From the NCBI RefSeq assembly GCF_964199755.1, contig NC_133907.1:5895001-5959000 (forward strand): a DNA stretch of 64,000 bases. The letters are read 5' to 3'. The DNA comes from Larus michahellis. Taxonomy: Eukaryota; Chordata; Aves; Charadriiformes; Laridae. A program made the position numbers and the translations under genes. This document shows positions 10,881 through 38,140 of this stretch, in pieces (the stretch's first letter is position 1; every line of letters starts with the position of its first letter). A model generated the notes under the pieces. The model was given only the letters and a program-made list of their open reading frames with translations, was not told the DNA's origin and ran no database searches.

Positions 10881-12904
10881 TTATACATGTTTCTGAAAGG
10901 AAAAGCATAAAACCAAACAGCATCTGCAGTATCCATCTACTGCAGCATCCACCACAGCGAAACACCTTCCCGGCTGCCTTCCCAGCACCAGCTCTGGAAA
11001 CCCGCCCAGGGTTCAGCATCCAGCCCGTCCTGCCCAGCCGCGGGGACCCTGCAGACCACAGCGTGGGGTCTCCGAGGCCACCAGCCTGCCTGTGCCCACG
11101 TGAAGGCACACCACCACGCAGGAGGACAGGCGTGAGGCTCAGGGGCAGCACTGTCACATCAGAGCCCTTGCCCCCACCCCTTGCCGATCCACACACCATC
11201 CCCCTGCGGTCACAGCCACGCTAGCCCCCATTCTCAGGGGCTTAACAGCCACAGCTCCCGCAGACAAGGCTGGAAGCAAAGCCATCTCCAGCAGGTACAA
11301 CATCTCAGGGCTGCAGATCCCCAGCGTCTGCGGAGGCACGACCTGCCAGGATGTGCCCCATGGTCCGAGGTCTCATGGCACCACACCAGAGCCTGGACCA
11401 GCCACCTCCCTCCCTCCCGAGTGCAGGCCGGGAGAGGGAGGCGGCGGCGGCTGGCATTTCTCAGCAGGACAGTACAGACAGCAGGAGGGCTGTGACAACA
11501 GGAGAGGAATTAGAAAAGTTCTCTTAATTACCATCTTCCCCATGTAACAGAGCTGGTGGGGGGGAAGCAACTGGAATCAGCGGCATCCATCGGGAAGGGG
11601 GCCTTGGGCTGCCACTCCAGCATGGGCTTCCTGGTGACCCCATAACACAGACGTCTGGTTTTGGGGCTGATGGAGCCCTCACTGCTGAGCCAGGTGGTGG
11701 CACCAGCTGGGCACGAAGCTGGGCTCCTGGAGGGATGCTGAGAGGCCTCAGGGGCTGCTGTGGCACATCACACTGAGACAGCAGGTCACTGCCCTGGCAA
11801 TAGCAGGGACCAGGGTGCTCAGGTCCTTATGCCAGCCCTCGGGGACAGGGCAGGACCCACTGCTCTGTCCCTCCTGTGATGCCCCTTCCCAGCACAGAGC
11901 TGCTGCATCCACAAAGGCAGATGCACCTTCCCACGCAGTCCCTTCTCTTGCCAGGCATCACTCACCGGGCAGGGCAGAGCGCGCTGATGCCGGCTCCCAC
12001 CTCCTGCCTTGCCCGGTGAGCAGGTCGATGTGTTGGTCCTTCCACTGGTGCACTCCCCAGCGTCCAGGAACAGGCCACATCCCCCCAGCCAGGCCTCTGG
12101 CACAACCGACTGCACCGAGACACCTGCCGAGTCCCAGCGCCGGTTCCTCCCCGTGCTCTCCCAGAGACTTTCCCCACAGCCGCTGTCCCCAGCCAGCGGT
12201 TCGGTGCGGGCAGCGGAGAGAGACTGGCCTGTCTCAGTCACACGGCCGCCTGTCACGGCTCTTCTCAGCTTCGTTATCACCCCTGCTTTATTACAGGCAG
12301 AGTAAATTGCTTTTGTCTGAAGCAGGATAACGGCCAGAAGAGTGACTGCGTGGAAATGGCATTTTCATGAGGCTGGTTCCTCCCCAGCAGTGACTTGCAT
12401 ATTAAGCTCAGCCCATTTGCAAGCGAGCCCAGGGGCTTTTCGGCTGCCCTGCCCGCACCCTCCTCCCCCAGCCAGACCTGAGCAGCCCCCAGCCCGCTGA
12501 GGTCTGGGACTGAGCCAGGGGCAGCATCCCGGGCTGCGGGAAGGGTGCCCAGCTCCAGCCCATCGAGCACCCTCGCTGTCCCAGAGGAGACCCGGCCCCA
12601 GCAGGCAGCTGCCCCCCACGCGGGGAGGGGGCGAACGGGGGGGCACAGCCCTTCCCAGCCATAGCGAGATGGGATGCCAGCCACCCCACCCCTCTCCAAC
12701 TGCCCTCCCGGGGATGAGGAGCTGAGAAACCCGTGTCCAGCCGCCTCCTCCATGCACAAACCCAGCCATGAACGTGGGGAGACTCTCGTACCCAGGGTGG
12801 GGGGCACGGCCCCGCATGCAGCTCCCCCCACCCCGGGTCAGGCAGCGCCGCGGGGCTGCTGGGTCCCGCACACAGACCCAGCGGGGTCCTCTCCTCTGCC
12901 TCCC

Positions 12905-13060
12905 GCTCCCAAGATTTCATATAAGCTCAGCAAAATTAATCTCTTCTAATAAAACCTGTTATTTTTAAAGCTCGCCTCTAGGTTTTGCAAATTACTACAC
13001 CACACAGCAATTTGTTTACTCTCCGTTTGAGGTGATTTGCAGCCTTTTACTCTCGCCAAA
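12905..13060. promoter_or_regulatory. AT-rich island downstream of VSTM2L, candidate conserved non-coding element
   Basis: This AT-rich block, with motifs such as AAAATTAATC, is embedded in very GC-rich DNA. It has no coding potential. Its sharp compositional contrast resembles other islands around VSTM2L. Conservation was not tested. Confidence 0.25.
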
Positions 13061-13959
13061 GCAGCTCCGGCTCTTGGTTTTCCTCCTCTGTAGGCTGTTT
13101 TTTATTGCGCCGGTGGCCGATGCCTCCTGCTCCCTCTCCTCCCCCCCACTGATACAGTTCCCTGACAAGGAGCATCCGAGTGAAGCGCAAGCCCCCGCCG
13201 CTCTGCCAGGGAGAGCTACGGCACAGCGGCGGCTGTTATTGCTTGTGGCAAAGCAGCAGCATTTCCAACAGCAGCCCCCTTGCCCTGCCGCTGCTTAATA
13301 TTTTTCTCCTGACGAAGTACCCTGCGTGTTTACAGGCTCTGTGCTGTTTGCTCCCCCGAGACCGCGGCTCTGCAGGTGAGAGCCACAGCGGGTGGCAAAG
13401 GAGAGGGTGGCTCTCGCCGCACCCCGTGGTCACCAGGCGCGCTGTGCCCTTCCTCCGCCGCCAGCGCTGGCTGACACCAGGCCAGCGGCTTTTGCTTTTG
13501 TTACTCTAACACATGACAAATCGCTTCATATCAGCAAAGCGAGAGGTGAGTGCTATGGAGCTCCGGGGATTAATAAGCTGCAAAGCAGCCGGGGGACTCC
13601 TGGCAGCTGGGGCCAAGCCGGGCGCTGCCAATGCTGGGAGCTCCTCTGCCGCTATGGGGCAGAGCCCAGCCCCAAGGGGCAGCCAGGACCCCCACTTTGG
13701 GGACCCCAACCTCCCACCTGGCCAGAGACACGGCCTTTGCTCCAGGCACTCAGGCAGGGGTTGAAGCTGGCACATGGCAGCACAGAGAGGGGCCAGACCC
13801 CCAGCGGCCCACCCAGCCTCCCCACAGCAGCCCCCGCTCACCTGAGACCCAGCCGTATCTTGCACCCACAGAGCAGCATCACTCAGCTCCTAGGCAGGGC
13901 AGGGACCTCCCCAGCTGCAGCTCTTAAAGGCTCTGAGCCCTCAGCTGCAGGTGATGATG

Positions 13960-14024
13960 CCCATCCCCATCCCCATCCCCATCCCCATCCCCGTCCCTGT
14001 CCCCGTCCCCGTCCCCACCCCCAT
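13960..14024. repeat. CCCCAT / CCCCGT hexanucleotide repeat
   Basis: About eleven hexamer units, CCCCAT drifting to CCCCGT and CCCTGT. The repeat is stop-free on both strands and produces spurious His-Pro and Gly-Trp open frames. It lies just beyond the probable 3' end of VSTM2L. Confidence 0.85.
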
Positions 14025-14125
14025 CTGGCCTCAGCAGCCCCTGCAGGTAGCCCCAGCTGTGCCCCCTTTCTAGCCAAAACAGTGCTGAAGCCACGTCCCC
14101 TCGCCATGCCAGGGACGGAGACCGC

Positions 14126-15263
14126 AGAGGCTTTGTTTAAAGAGCTTTATTAGCTGCAGCAGGTCTGGTGGCAGCAGGCATGGCGGCGTGGGCGAGCGGC
14201 AGCAGGGGAGCAGCGCCCAGCACCCGGACGGGGAGACCCAGGACCTCCCTCTCCCTCCCCGCGGCCCCTTCCCCAGCAATGGTGTTTACCCGGGGGGGGA
14301 CAGAGACAGGGGACAGGCTCTGCCATTTGCACTGTGACGCGGGAGCCCATGCGCCAGACCCTGCCCGGGGCAGCGTGGTGCCGTGGCGCAGGAGGAAGAG
14401 GGGCTCGGCCGGGAGCTGGGGGCCAAGAGCCGCATGGGCAGCGGGGGATGGAGCAAGGGAAGCCGGGGCTGGTGTCCGAGCTCCCCTTCCTCCATGAAAT
14501 GCAAAGGGCCAGGAGGAGAAATGGGTGAAAGCGGGCCGGTTCCGATGGCACGGCTCCCTGGGCACATGCGGACCACGGGCAGCTGCGTGGCTGGGCGATG
14601 CCACAGCACAGCCCGCAGTGCCACGGCCGTGCCGGGAGCGTGCCGGGAGCGTGCCGTGCCGTCCTTCCTCCGCTGAGCTCAGGCCTCGACGTGCTTGGGT
14701 GGCTTTGGGGCAGGCAGGGGCAGGGAGAGGCGAGACACGTGGTCTATAAGATGGATGATGGAACTTATATATGCACTGTGGGGCTGGAACGGAGCAACTA
14801 AACTGGGCCTCCTACGGGAACAGATGGGTGGTTCTGCAAAGCATAAGGGAGGGTGGGGAGGGTCCCGGAGGCGGGGGGGACCTCCACCGGGGACGCAAAG
14901 CTGGGGCGCAACGTGGCCCGTGGCACCGCGGGTGGCAGCGAGCAGCGGGGTACCCCCTGCGCGGAGCCAGTGGGGATGGGGACCACCATGTGTGGGTTTA
15001 CGACCCCGCCCTGGGCACGGTCCCAGCGATGTCCCCCCAGCGTGAATATGGTCCTGCTCCCACACCGAGCCCTGGCACCGCTGCGCCGCAGGGCTGGGGA
15101 AGAAACCGAGCCGGCGGTGACCGACGGGAGGAGGAGGTGGTGGGGGTCGGCGGGCAAGACGGGGCGGTGGGGCCAGTCTCTGGCAGGGGACGCGGCACCC
15201 TTGATGGCTCCGCTGAGTCCGGGGCGGCGGGGGGCTCCGGCATCCCCCCCCGGCACCGCCTGC
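14126..15263 (-). other. VSTM2L: VSTM2L 3' untranslated region (probable)
   Basis: About 1.1 kb from the VSTM2L stop codon to the first canonical AATAAA on the - strand. It is very GC-rich. Open frames in it on both strands are unrecognised. The distal end is inferred from the poly(A) signal. Confidence 0.6.
14146..14151 (-). terminator. VSTM2L: Poly(A) signal AATAAA for VSTM2L
   Basis: TTTATT on the + strand reads AATAAA on the VSTM2L strand, about 1.1 kb past the stop. It is the first canonical hexamer downstream, so it is the likely end of the mRNA. Confidence 0.6.
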
Positions 15264-31328
<16,065 letters not shown>

Positions 31329-31584
31329 CTTGCCGCGGGCGCGTCTGTCCCGGGGGCGGCGGCGCCGCCGGGCCGAGCCCTGTCCCCGGGGCTGCGCCGC
31401 GGTCCCGGCGCCGCCGCGCTGCGGAGCTCTTCCCTCGCGCGGAGGGCGCCGCGCGCCGAGGCGGTGCCGCGGCTCGCCCGGAGCCTCCCCCGCCCGGCGG
31501 AGGGATCCCGGCCCCGCGCACACCCCCAAAGTTTTTCCCACGGTTCATTCTTAAACTGCGCGGGGCGGAGCCGGACCCGCCGCG

Positions 31585-31715
31585 CCCACGCGAGACCCCA
31601 CGCACCGCCCCGCCGGGACCCCCGGTACCGCCGTGCCCACGCGAGACCCCACGCACCGCCCCGCCGGGACCCTGGGTACCGCCGTGCCCACGCGGGGCCC
31701 CGTTCACCGCCCTGC
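31585..31715. repeat. 51-bp minisatellite, about 2.5 copies, upstream of VSTM2L
   Basis: CGCGAGACCCCACGCACCGC recurs at 31589 and 31640, and a diverged third copy (CGCGGGGCCCCGTTCACCGC) lies at 31691, so the period is 51 bp. It lies about 260-390 bp upstream of the VSTM2L ATG, so it may sit in the promoter or 5'UTR. Confidence 0.85.
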
Positions 31716-31807
31716 CCGCCCCCCACGACGCCCATGCGGGGAAGGGTGACTCCGCCGGGATCCCTGCCCGGCCCGGCTGCCCGCGACCGCCGGGCGCCGC
31801 CGTTACT

Positions 31808-31819
31808 GGGGGGGGGGGG
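31808..31819. repeat. G12 homopolymer upstream of VSTM2L
   Basis: Twelve consecutive G on the + strand about 480 bp upstream of the VSTM2L start codon. It could form a quadruplex. Confidence 0.8.
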
Positions 31820-34800
31820 CGGCTTCAGCACCCGGGACAGCGCCCGCCACCGCGCACGGCGCCGCCCGCCCCGGCCCGGTACGGCTCGGCTCGGGCCCCG
31901 CGGGGAGCGGTGCGGGGGGTGCGGTACGCGGGGGTGTGCGGTACTCGGGGGGTGTGTGCGTGTGTGTGATGCCCAAAGCAGGACCAGCCACCCCCCGTTT
32001 CACTCCACGGGCAGCCAGGGAAAATAAATGATTTATTGGGGTAATAAGACGACGGGATAATGAGGACCGTTACTCACACCCTTACACCCTGGGCCCGCTC
32101 CCCCCGGGGCTCCTGCTGCAGACCTGGGAAGGGGGGACAGGAGCTGCCCCCCCCCGCACCCCAGACGAGTGAAAGGGCATGTTTGGGGGTGGTTTGCTCC
32201 TTTTTTTTTTTTAAACGTTAAGGGAAGAGCAAGGGCGCAAGCGCCTGTGTGTGTCAGGGATCGCTGCCCCAGACCGTGTACGATTCATCTCAAAATGAAA
32301 AACCTGGAGCCAGGGTAGGTGTGGGCTCAAAGCTGCCCTCGGGCCCTGGCCGGGCAGGGAGCTCCCACCCCAACCCCCCCAGCAGGAGAAAGGGCTGTCC
32401 CATACATCCACCCTGGGAGCGGCAAACCTGCTCCTGCCCCAAAAATCATTTAATGTAAGGGTCAAGATCCTGATCTCCCTTCAGCTGTACAAATCTAGAG
32501 GCCAAACCCACCGACAGCACCAGCCTTTCCCCAAACCTGTGCCTTGCAGCAGATCAGAACCACGGCACCGCGACCTATACAATTTATACACCTATTTTGA
32601 AAAGTCTAAAAATGAAAAGAGGAGCCCGAAGGCAGTATATCTCTACCCTAAACACCAAGCTTCATCGCTGGAGGGAAGGCACAGATGCAGACTTCACTCA
32701 CATGATATTATCTGCGCGCTACATAGCAATCTGAAGGATATTTGCTCTCTAGATAAACAGTAAAAATCAGATTTTTTTTTCAGGTGTTTTCTGCCATGAG
32801 ATGACAGATGCTTGCTACAAAGAGATTCGTTAAATTGGACTTGAAAATACAAACTGTATTTCTTCTGCCCTTCCCTCAGCAGGGTTCCTCCAGCAGAAAG
32901 AGCAGGAGTATTTTTCCCATTATCGCGCTGCGAGGCAGGGGTCCCCAGCCGGGAAGAGCCCCGCGCACGACTGCAGCAGCTGCACCGCCTCATACCCGTG
33001 TTACAAATCAATAGTTTTAAAAAAGTTCTACCTTCCGCAGTGTTTGCCACATGTCAGGATAAAGCCCAGATGAGAGCAGAGAGCATCGATCTCTGCCCAA
33101 GTTCATTACTCCCTCTAGAGTTAGAAGCCGAGGGACAGAGGGAGCAGTGGCAATGGAGGAGCCGGGCGCCCAGCAGCCAGGGCTGGTTGGGTTCAGAGGG
33201 TCCCGTTTTGGGACAGCGAGAGAGCAGCAGCAGCAAAGGGCTCTGGGCTTCCCCAGGGGAAGCTCCCGGGAGCTGTCAGCAGTCGCGCAGCACTGGGAAT
33301 GAGCGGGAGGAGGATGCTGGAGGAGCTCGGGAGTCACCGGCCGCCCAGGTCTGGGCAGCTCCTGGCTGCGCCCACGGGGGAACAGCCCCCGTGCAGTGGG
33401 GTCCCAGGGCTGGACCCCACGCCCTGAGCAGAGACTGCTTCCTTGGGCCAGCACCGAGGCTCCAGGGAAGGAAAACCACCGGAGCGGCCAGAGCCACATG
33501 TGGAGGCAAAATACTGGCACACCGGGGTTCAAGTGCAAGAGCCAGAAGCAGCGAAGGCCAAGCAGGAGCGAGCCCCGCAGTTCGGGCAGTCCAGTCTCGT
33601 GGCTGCTGCGTGGTCCGGGGTCCCTCATCTGCCACTGGCCAGTGAAGGGACCCCAATGAGCCCACATGAAACGGCATCTACAAATGGTGCCCCCTCTGAC
33701 CTGACACCCCCCACTTTGCGAAGACCCACGCATGGGTGCAGCTGGAGGGGGAGCCAGGGATGTCACCCAGGCAGGGTCCTCATCCGAGGCCCAGCTCCTG
33801 CACCCCTGGCACGGGGGGCAGCGCAGCCCCCGCCAGCCGGGATGGCAGGTGCTGAGGCTGCGTGACAGCACCTCAATGGCTGAAACCTGCCAGGCCCTTC
33901 CAGTGTATCATCAAAGACATTTAAATCATGCCACAAGGAAGCAAAGAGAGCATAAATTCCTCCTGGAGCCGGGAACACCTCCAGATGCAGAGCCTGAATT
34001 AACTCCCATTTCCAGCTGATTTGCCGCCGCCGCCGCAGGATGACAAACGGACACCGAGCCCAGCAGACAGGAAAGAGCCGAGCCTCTGCGTGTCTCGGGC
34101 GCACGCGGAAGGTTTCATTTTCCTCCTCAATTTTAATTCATCAGTGAAAAAGGCCCAGAGCAGATGCTGTCTGCGGTCGCAGCCACGCAGCCCCGATGAA
34201 CCCCTGTGTGTCTGACAGGGATAGGAGGGAAGGTCGCTCGCACGCGGAAGCAAGAGCAGAGCCAGCGGCTCCCAGACCAGATAGACGGCGGCGCTCGCTG
34301 CGTAACAAGGTCCCTTATCTGCACACTCATGATTGCTCTGAAATAGCTGGTGCCCCCCTCACAGGGCTCCCGTTCCAGCCAAAAGTGCCCAGGGACTTGC
34401 TCTCAAGGATGAAACATTTCTTATCTCCGTTAGCACCAAGCTTTGCCTACCATTTAATTTTGTACGTGCCGCTGGTGCTGCGCCAGGTGGGTACCTGCAA
34501 GACGGGGGAACCCAGTGGCCGTTTCCACGCAGCGACACCGCAAAGACCCCGGCGGCACCGCGTCCGCCACGACCCCACGTGCGCGCCCACAAGGTTCCTG
34601 TGCACGTTGTCCCTGTGCCGCACACCCTGTCCCTGTCCCGTTGGGTGGCAAAGGCGAGCCCGCGGAGCCGGAGGTTGCAGTGAAGCTCTGAAGATCTGGA
34701 AGAGAGGTTGGAAGGATTGGGGGGGATCCAGCTCCATCAGCGGCACCTCCTGGGGGATCGCCCTGGCCAGGGCCCCAGGAGGACACCCAGAGGGCAGCCG

Positions 34801-35115
34801 GGAGGATCCACTTGCTGTGGCCGAGGCGCAGGGACCGTCCCCCCGTGACACAGCCCTGTCCCATCACTCCCCAAGGACACCCAGAGCCCAGCCGAGATGG
34901 GTCAAGTCCTTCCTGCCGGCAACCGAGCGCTGCTCACGTCCGTTCTGACACTCCAAACCCCGTGTTTTCTTCGGATAGCAGAGCTGCCCGGGAACCGCGT
35001 CTTCAGCTTAAGGCATCCAGGGAAGAAAAATAACAAAGAAAAACCCACCCAAAACCCCAGAGCTGCTGAAGCGCTGAGGGTTGCTTCATGAATTATTTTG
35101 AAATTCACCTTTTTT

Positions 35116-35135
35116 GGGGGGGGGGGGGGGGGGGG
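35116..35135. repeat. G20 homopolymer
   Basis: Twenty consecutive G after a T tract. It is a strong quadruplex candidate and a sequencing-error-prone site. Confidence 0.95.
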
Positions 35136-36880
35136 CACCCCGAGGCTCAGCACCCCCAGCGCTGGGGCATGGTGGGATGTTTGCTCTCCGGTCCCTGCTG
35201 CCTGCCTGGCCTGCGGCCGCTCTTGCCCCTCCAGGGGCGGCAGGTCCCAAGTCCCCGAGAGCTGCGGTGCCAGACACGGAGCTCTCCTGAGGTCCATAAG
35301 CCAACGCTGGAATCCACGGCTGCCTGGGAGAGTGGATTGGGTTGTTCATCTCTCTGACGGGCAGAATAAACACCCTCCACATTGATACCGAGCTCATTTC
35401 TGATACTTGTTTAGAGACTTGACAATCCCTGTATAAAAGGATTTCCTTCCACAGCTGAAGTTTGACATTCCTGCATTATTAGATTATTTGCAAAGGTCTG
35501 CGTGCACTGCAGGAAAACAACGCTACCGCCAGCCAACGCTACAACCTTCTCCTCCACAAATCATCCCGGGCGCAATAAGCCACGGAGACAGAGCCCATTT
35601 GAAACCCCTGGATGCAAAACAGCCGGGGGAGGCGGCGAGGTGGGAGCTCAGGTGAGCAAACACAACCCAACCGCGCCGTAACAACGAAAAATAACTTAAA
35701 AAAAAATTTAAATCAAGCAGGGAGGCAGAGCCAGGAGGGGGTTTTGGGTGTGGAGGGAACCCTGCCCCAGACACACCAGCTGCGGGGTTCGGACTCCAGC
35801 ACCACCATGGGCTCCTTGTGCCGCTACCGGCACAGCCCTTCCCGATGGCACGACCCGGCTGGGAGAGCACCGGGGCTCCACGAACAGGGACAGCATCCCT
35901 GGGGCATGGAAACGCAGCGGCTCCATCCCCACGCCCGGCTCGGGAACGGGCACAGCCCCACGCCTCCCACCGTGGGGACGCCCTGGGGGTCCCAGCATGG
36001 GGTGGGGGAAGGCGGTGGGAACCTCCACCCAGCACATCAGGGCTTCGGGAGCCACAGGTCTCTGCCCAGAGCAGCCCCCGCGCAGGGCAAGGTTATCCAA
36101 AGCATAAGATTCAGAAGAAAATGATTTGAAAAGAATTATTTCTTCAGAGAACAACTGGTGCCCATTTCCAGCTCGTTAACTCCTTCCTCCTCTGCAAAAC
36201 CCACCATCAGGTTCCCGATGGAGAGAAACGCTGTCACTGGTGTCAGTCATTTCAGGAACAGTTCCCTCTTTCCAAACCATTGTTTTAAGGACCAAAAAAA
36301 ATCACATGTAAAAAAACCTAACACACCAAAACCCCAAACCAACCAGCCTTTTCCCCTCTAGATTATTTACTGCCACATGAGAAAAGCTTTCCCTGAAAAT
36401 CCAGGTCTTAAAAGAAAAAAAAATATTAAAAAAAAAATAAAAATCAATAGTTCAAGTGACTTATTTGTGCTGCTGAAGGTTTGTTTCCCAATTTTGACAG
36501 TGTCTCTTTGTATTTAGTGCAGCCTGGGTCTCTCTACCGGGCTGTCAAGAGATATTCCTCAGCCATGATTTGCTCTCATTTCTCCCCGTTTAGAGAGGCT
36601 CAGCCGGGAGCGGAGCCGAAGATGGATTCAGACACGGTGAGGACGGCGCTGGTCTCCTGCGGCCACGGGGAAGTGCCGCCAGCTCCTGCCGCTCCCGGCG
36701 GGAGGAATCCCAGCACTTCTGCAGCTGGGATCCGACACCTTCGCACCGCGGCTCCCTCCCCATTGCCCACCGCGGGGCTGGTGTAACCATCCCTCTGCCG
36801 CCTCCTTCCCCCGCCGGCTTCCCCAGGACTCGCCCCAGCAGAGCCCAGTCCGGTCCCAGCCTGGAGAGGACCTGGGCAAG

Positions 36881-36915
36881 GGCAAACCCTGTGGGGGCAA
36901 ACCCTGTGGGGGCAA
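36881..36915. repeat. 15-bp tandem duplication
   Basis: GGCAAACCCTGTGGG occurs twice in tandem (36881, 36896), followed by GGCAA of a third copy. Confidence 0.85.
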
Positions 36916-37244
36916 GTGCTCACACGGAGCGCAGAGGAAACCGATGGCCCTGCAAACCAGGGACAACATCTCCCCTGTCCCTTGCTCTCCTGCTTTGCAA
37001 ATCCTGCGCTGGTGCTCAGCAGCCTCGTGCAGCCCGTACCCGACCCGGATTGGTGCCCTCGCAGAGCCCAGACGCCCAAGGTGATGGGCTCGCATCCCCT
37101 CCTGCGGCAGACCTGGGCTTCCCTGGGGGAGCAGAGCCCCCAGCACCGCGTCCCGGGGTCCCTCTGCAGCGGGCAGGGGGAGCAGGGGGAGCGTGGGGGC
37201 GAAGGGCGACGCTCCTGCTGCAGAACACCCTCCGCTCTCCTCTC

Positions 37245-37400
37245 TCTTGGAGCACAAGTTTCCTACCTCCCCATCACCAGAGTGCCTCATCAATCATGTT
37301 CCCTCTAATTAACTTCTAATTTACCTCTTTAGTCAAATCTGTTTACAATCAGAGACAAGAAAACACGTCCCAATGAGAGGTGCAGTGAAGATCGGTCTCT
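37245..37400. promoter_or_regulatory. AT-rich island upstream of VSTM2L
   Basis: Contains CATCAATCATG, CTCTAATTAACTTCTAATTT and CTTTAGTCAAATC in a short stretch bounded by GC-rich DNA. Homeodomain-type cores suggest an enhancer. Conservation was not tested. Confidence 0.3.
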
Positions 37401-37929
37401 CTCTCCCCGCACGCTCCGCTGCCTCCATGCTGCAGCCCGGCCCGGCACCCAGAGCCCGAGCAGCGGCGGGTGCATCAGTCTCGTGTCCTGCCCAAAACCC
37501 CACACCAGGGATCTTCCCAGCCACGTTCCAGCCTCCGCTCGTGCTCCCCGTCATGGCGCTGCTCCGGCCATCCCTGCTTTGGGAAGGTTTTAAGCCTTGG
37601 GGCCACCCTGTGTCCCACACGGCCACCACCAGGCAGGCAGGGGAACGCGTGGCTTTACTTGCCGAGGGCTCAGAGATGAGGCAGACAAAGCCGCCCGGCT
37701 CCTGTCACCTGGCGAGATGTCCCCGCCATCACCTCCAGCAGCTCAGAGCCCAACGGGGCTGCCTGGGGTCTGCACCGCTCTGTCGCCCCACTCCCAGAAA
37801 AACACATTTAGCCCAAAAGCCAACCATGATGCTGCTGCTGCCCCCAATCTTTAAGCCAGGGTCAAAAAAAAGAAAATCAGAAGAGGTGAAACCAGGGAAC
37901 AAACCCCACTGCCCACAACCTACAAGTGC

Positions 37930-38140
37930 TTCATTAAGAAAATGCATTATTATTAGCTCAACCCTTTAATCCTCCCCCAATTACAATAATGACATTCTCC
38001 ACAGCTGCTAAGACTCATGGCGCCCGTCCTCATACCTCCAAGGCTTTTCTCTGCTGCTCAGCATTACAGCAAAAATGAGCTGGCCTGCAGCAGCACATTA
38101 AGCTCAATAATTATCTTAATTAATAATGGCGGGCCCAGGT
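37930..38140. promoter_or_regulatory. AT-rich island upstream of VSTM2L with clustered TAAT cores
   Basis: Two blocks carry ATTATTATTAGC, CCCAATTACAATAATGAC and CTCAATAATTATCTTAATTA. The density of TAAT/ATTA cores is among the highest in the window. Candidate enhancer by motif only. Confidence 0.3.

Larger units (their letters stand above)
9241..14125. other. Intergenic spacer between convergent TTI1 and VSTM2L
   Basis: No coding exon was recognised. The left part is moderately GC-rich, and the right part (10900-12900) is GC- and CpG-containing with many spurious open frames on both strands. It holds an inverted repeat with poly(A) signals at 10847-10880, an AT-rich island at 12905-13060 and a CCCCAT-type repeat at 13960-14024. 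Confidence 0.6.

Noticed and set aside
13392..14153. 253-codon + strand open frame with a His-Pro repeat
   Set aside because: The repeat is the CCCCAT hexanucleotide array, and the rest is GC-rich noise near the VSTM2L 3' end.
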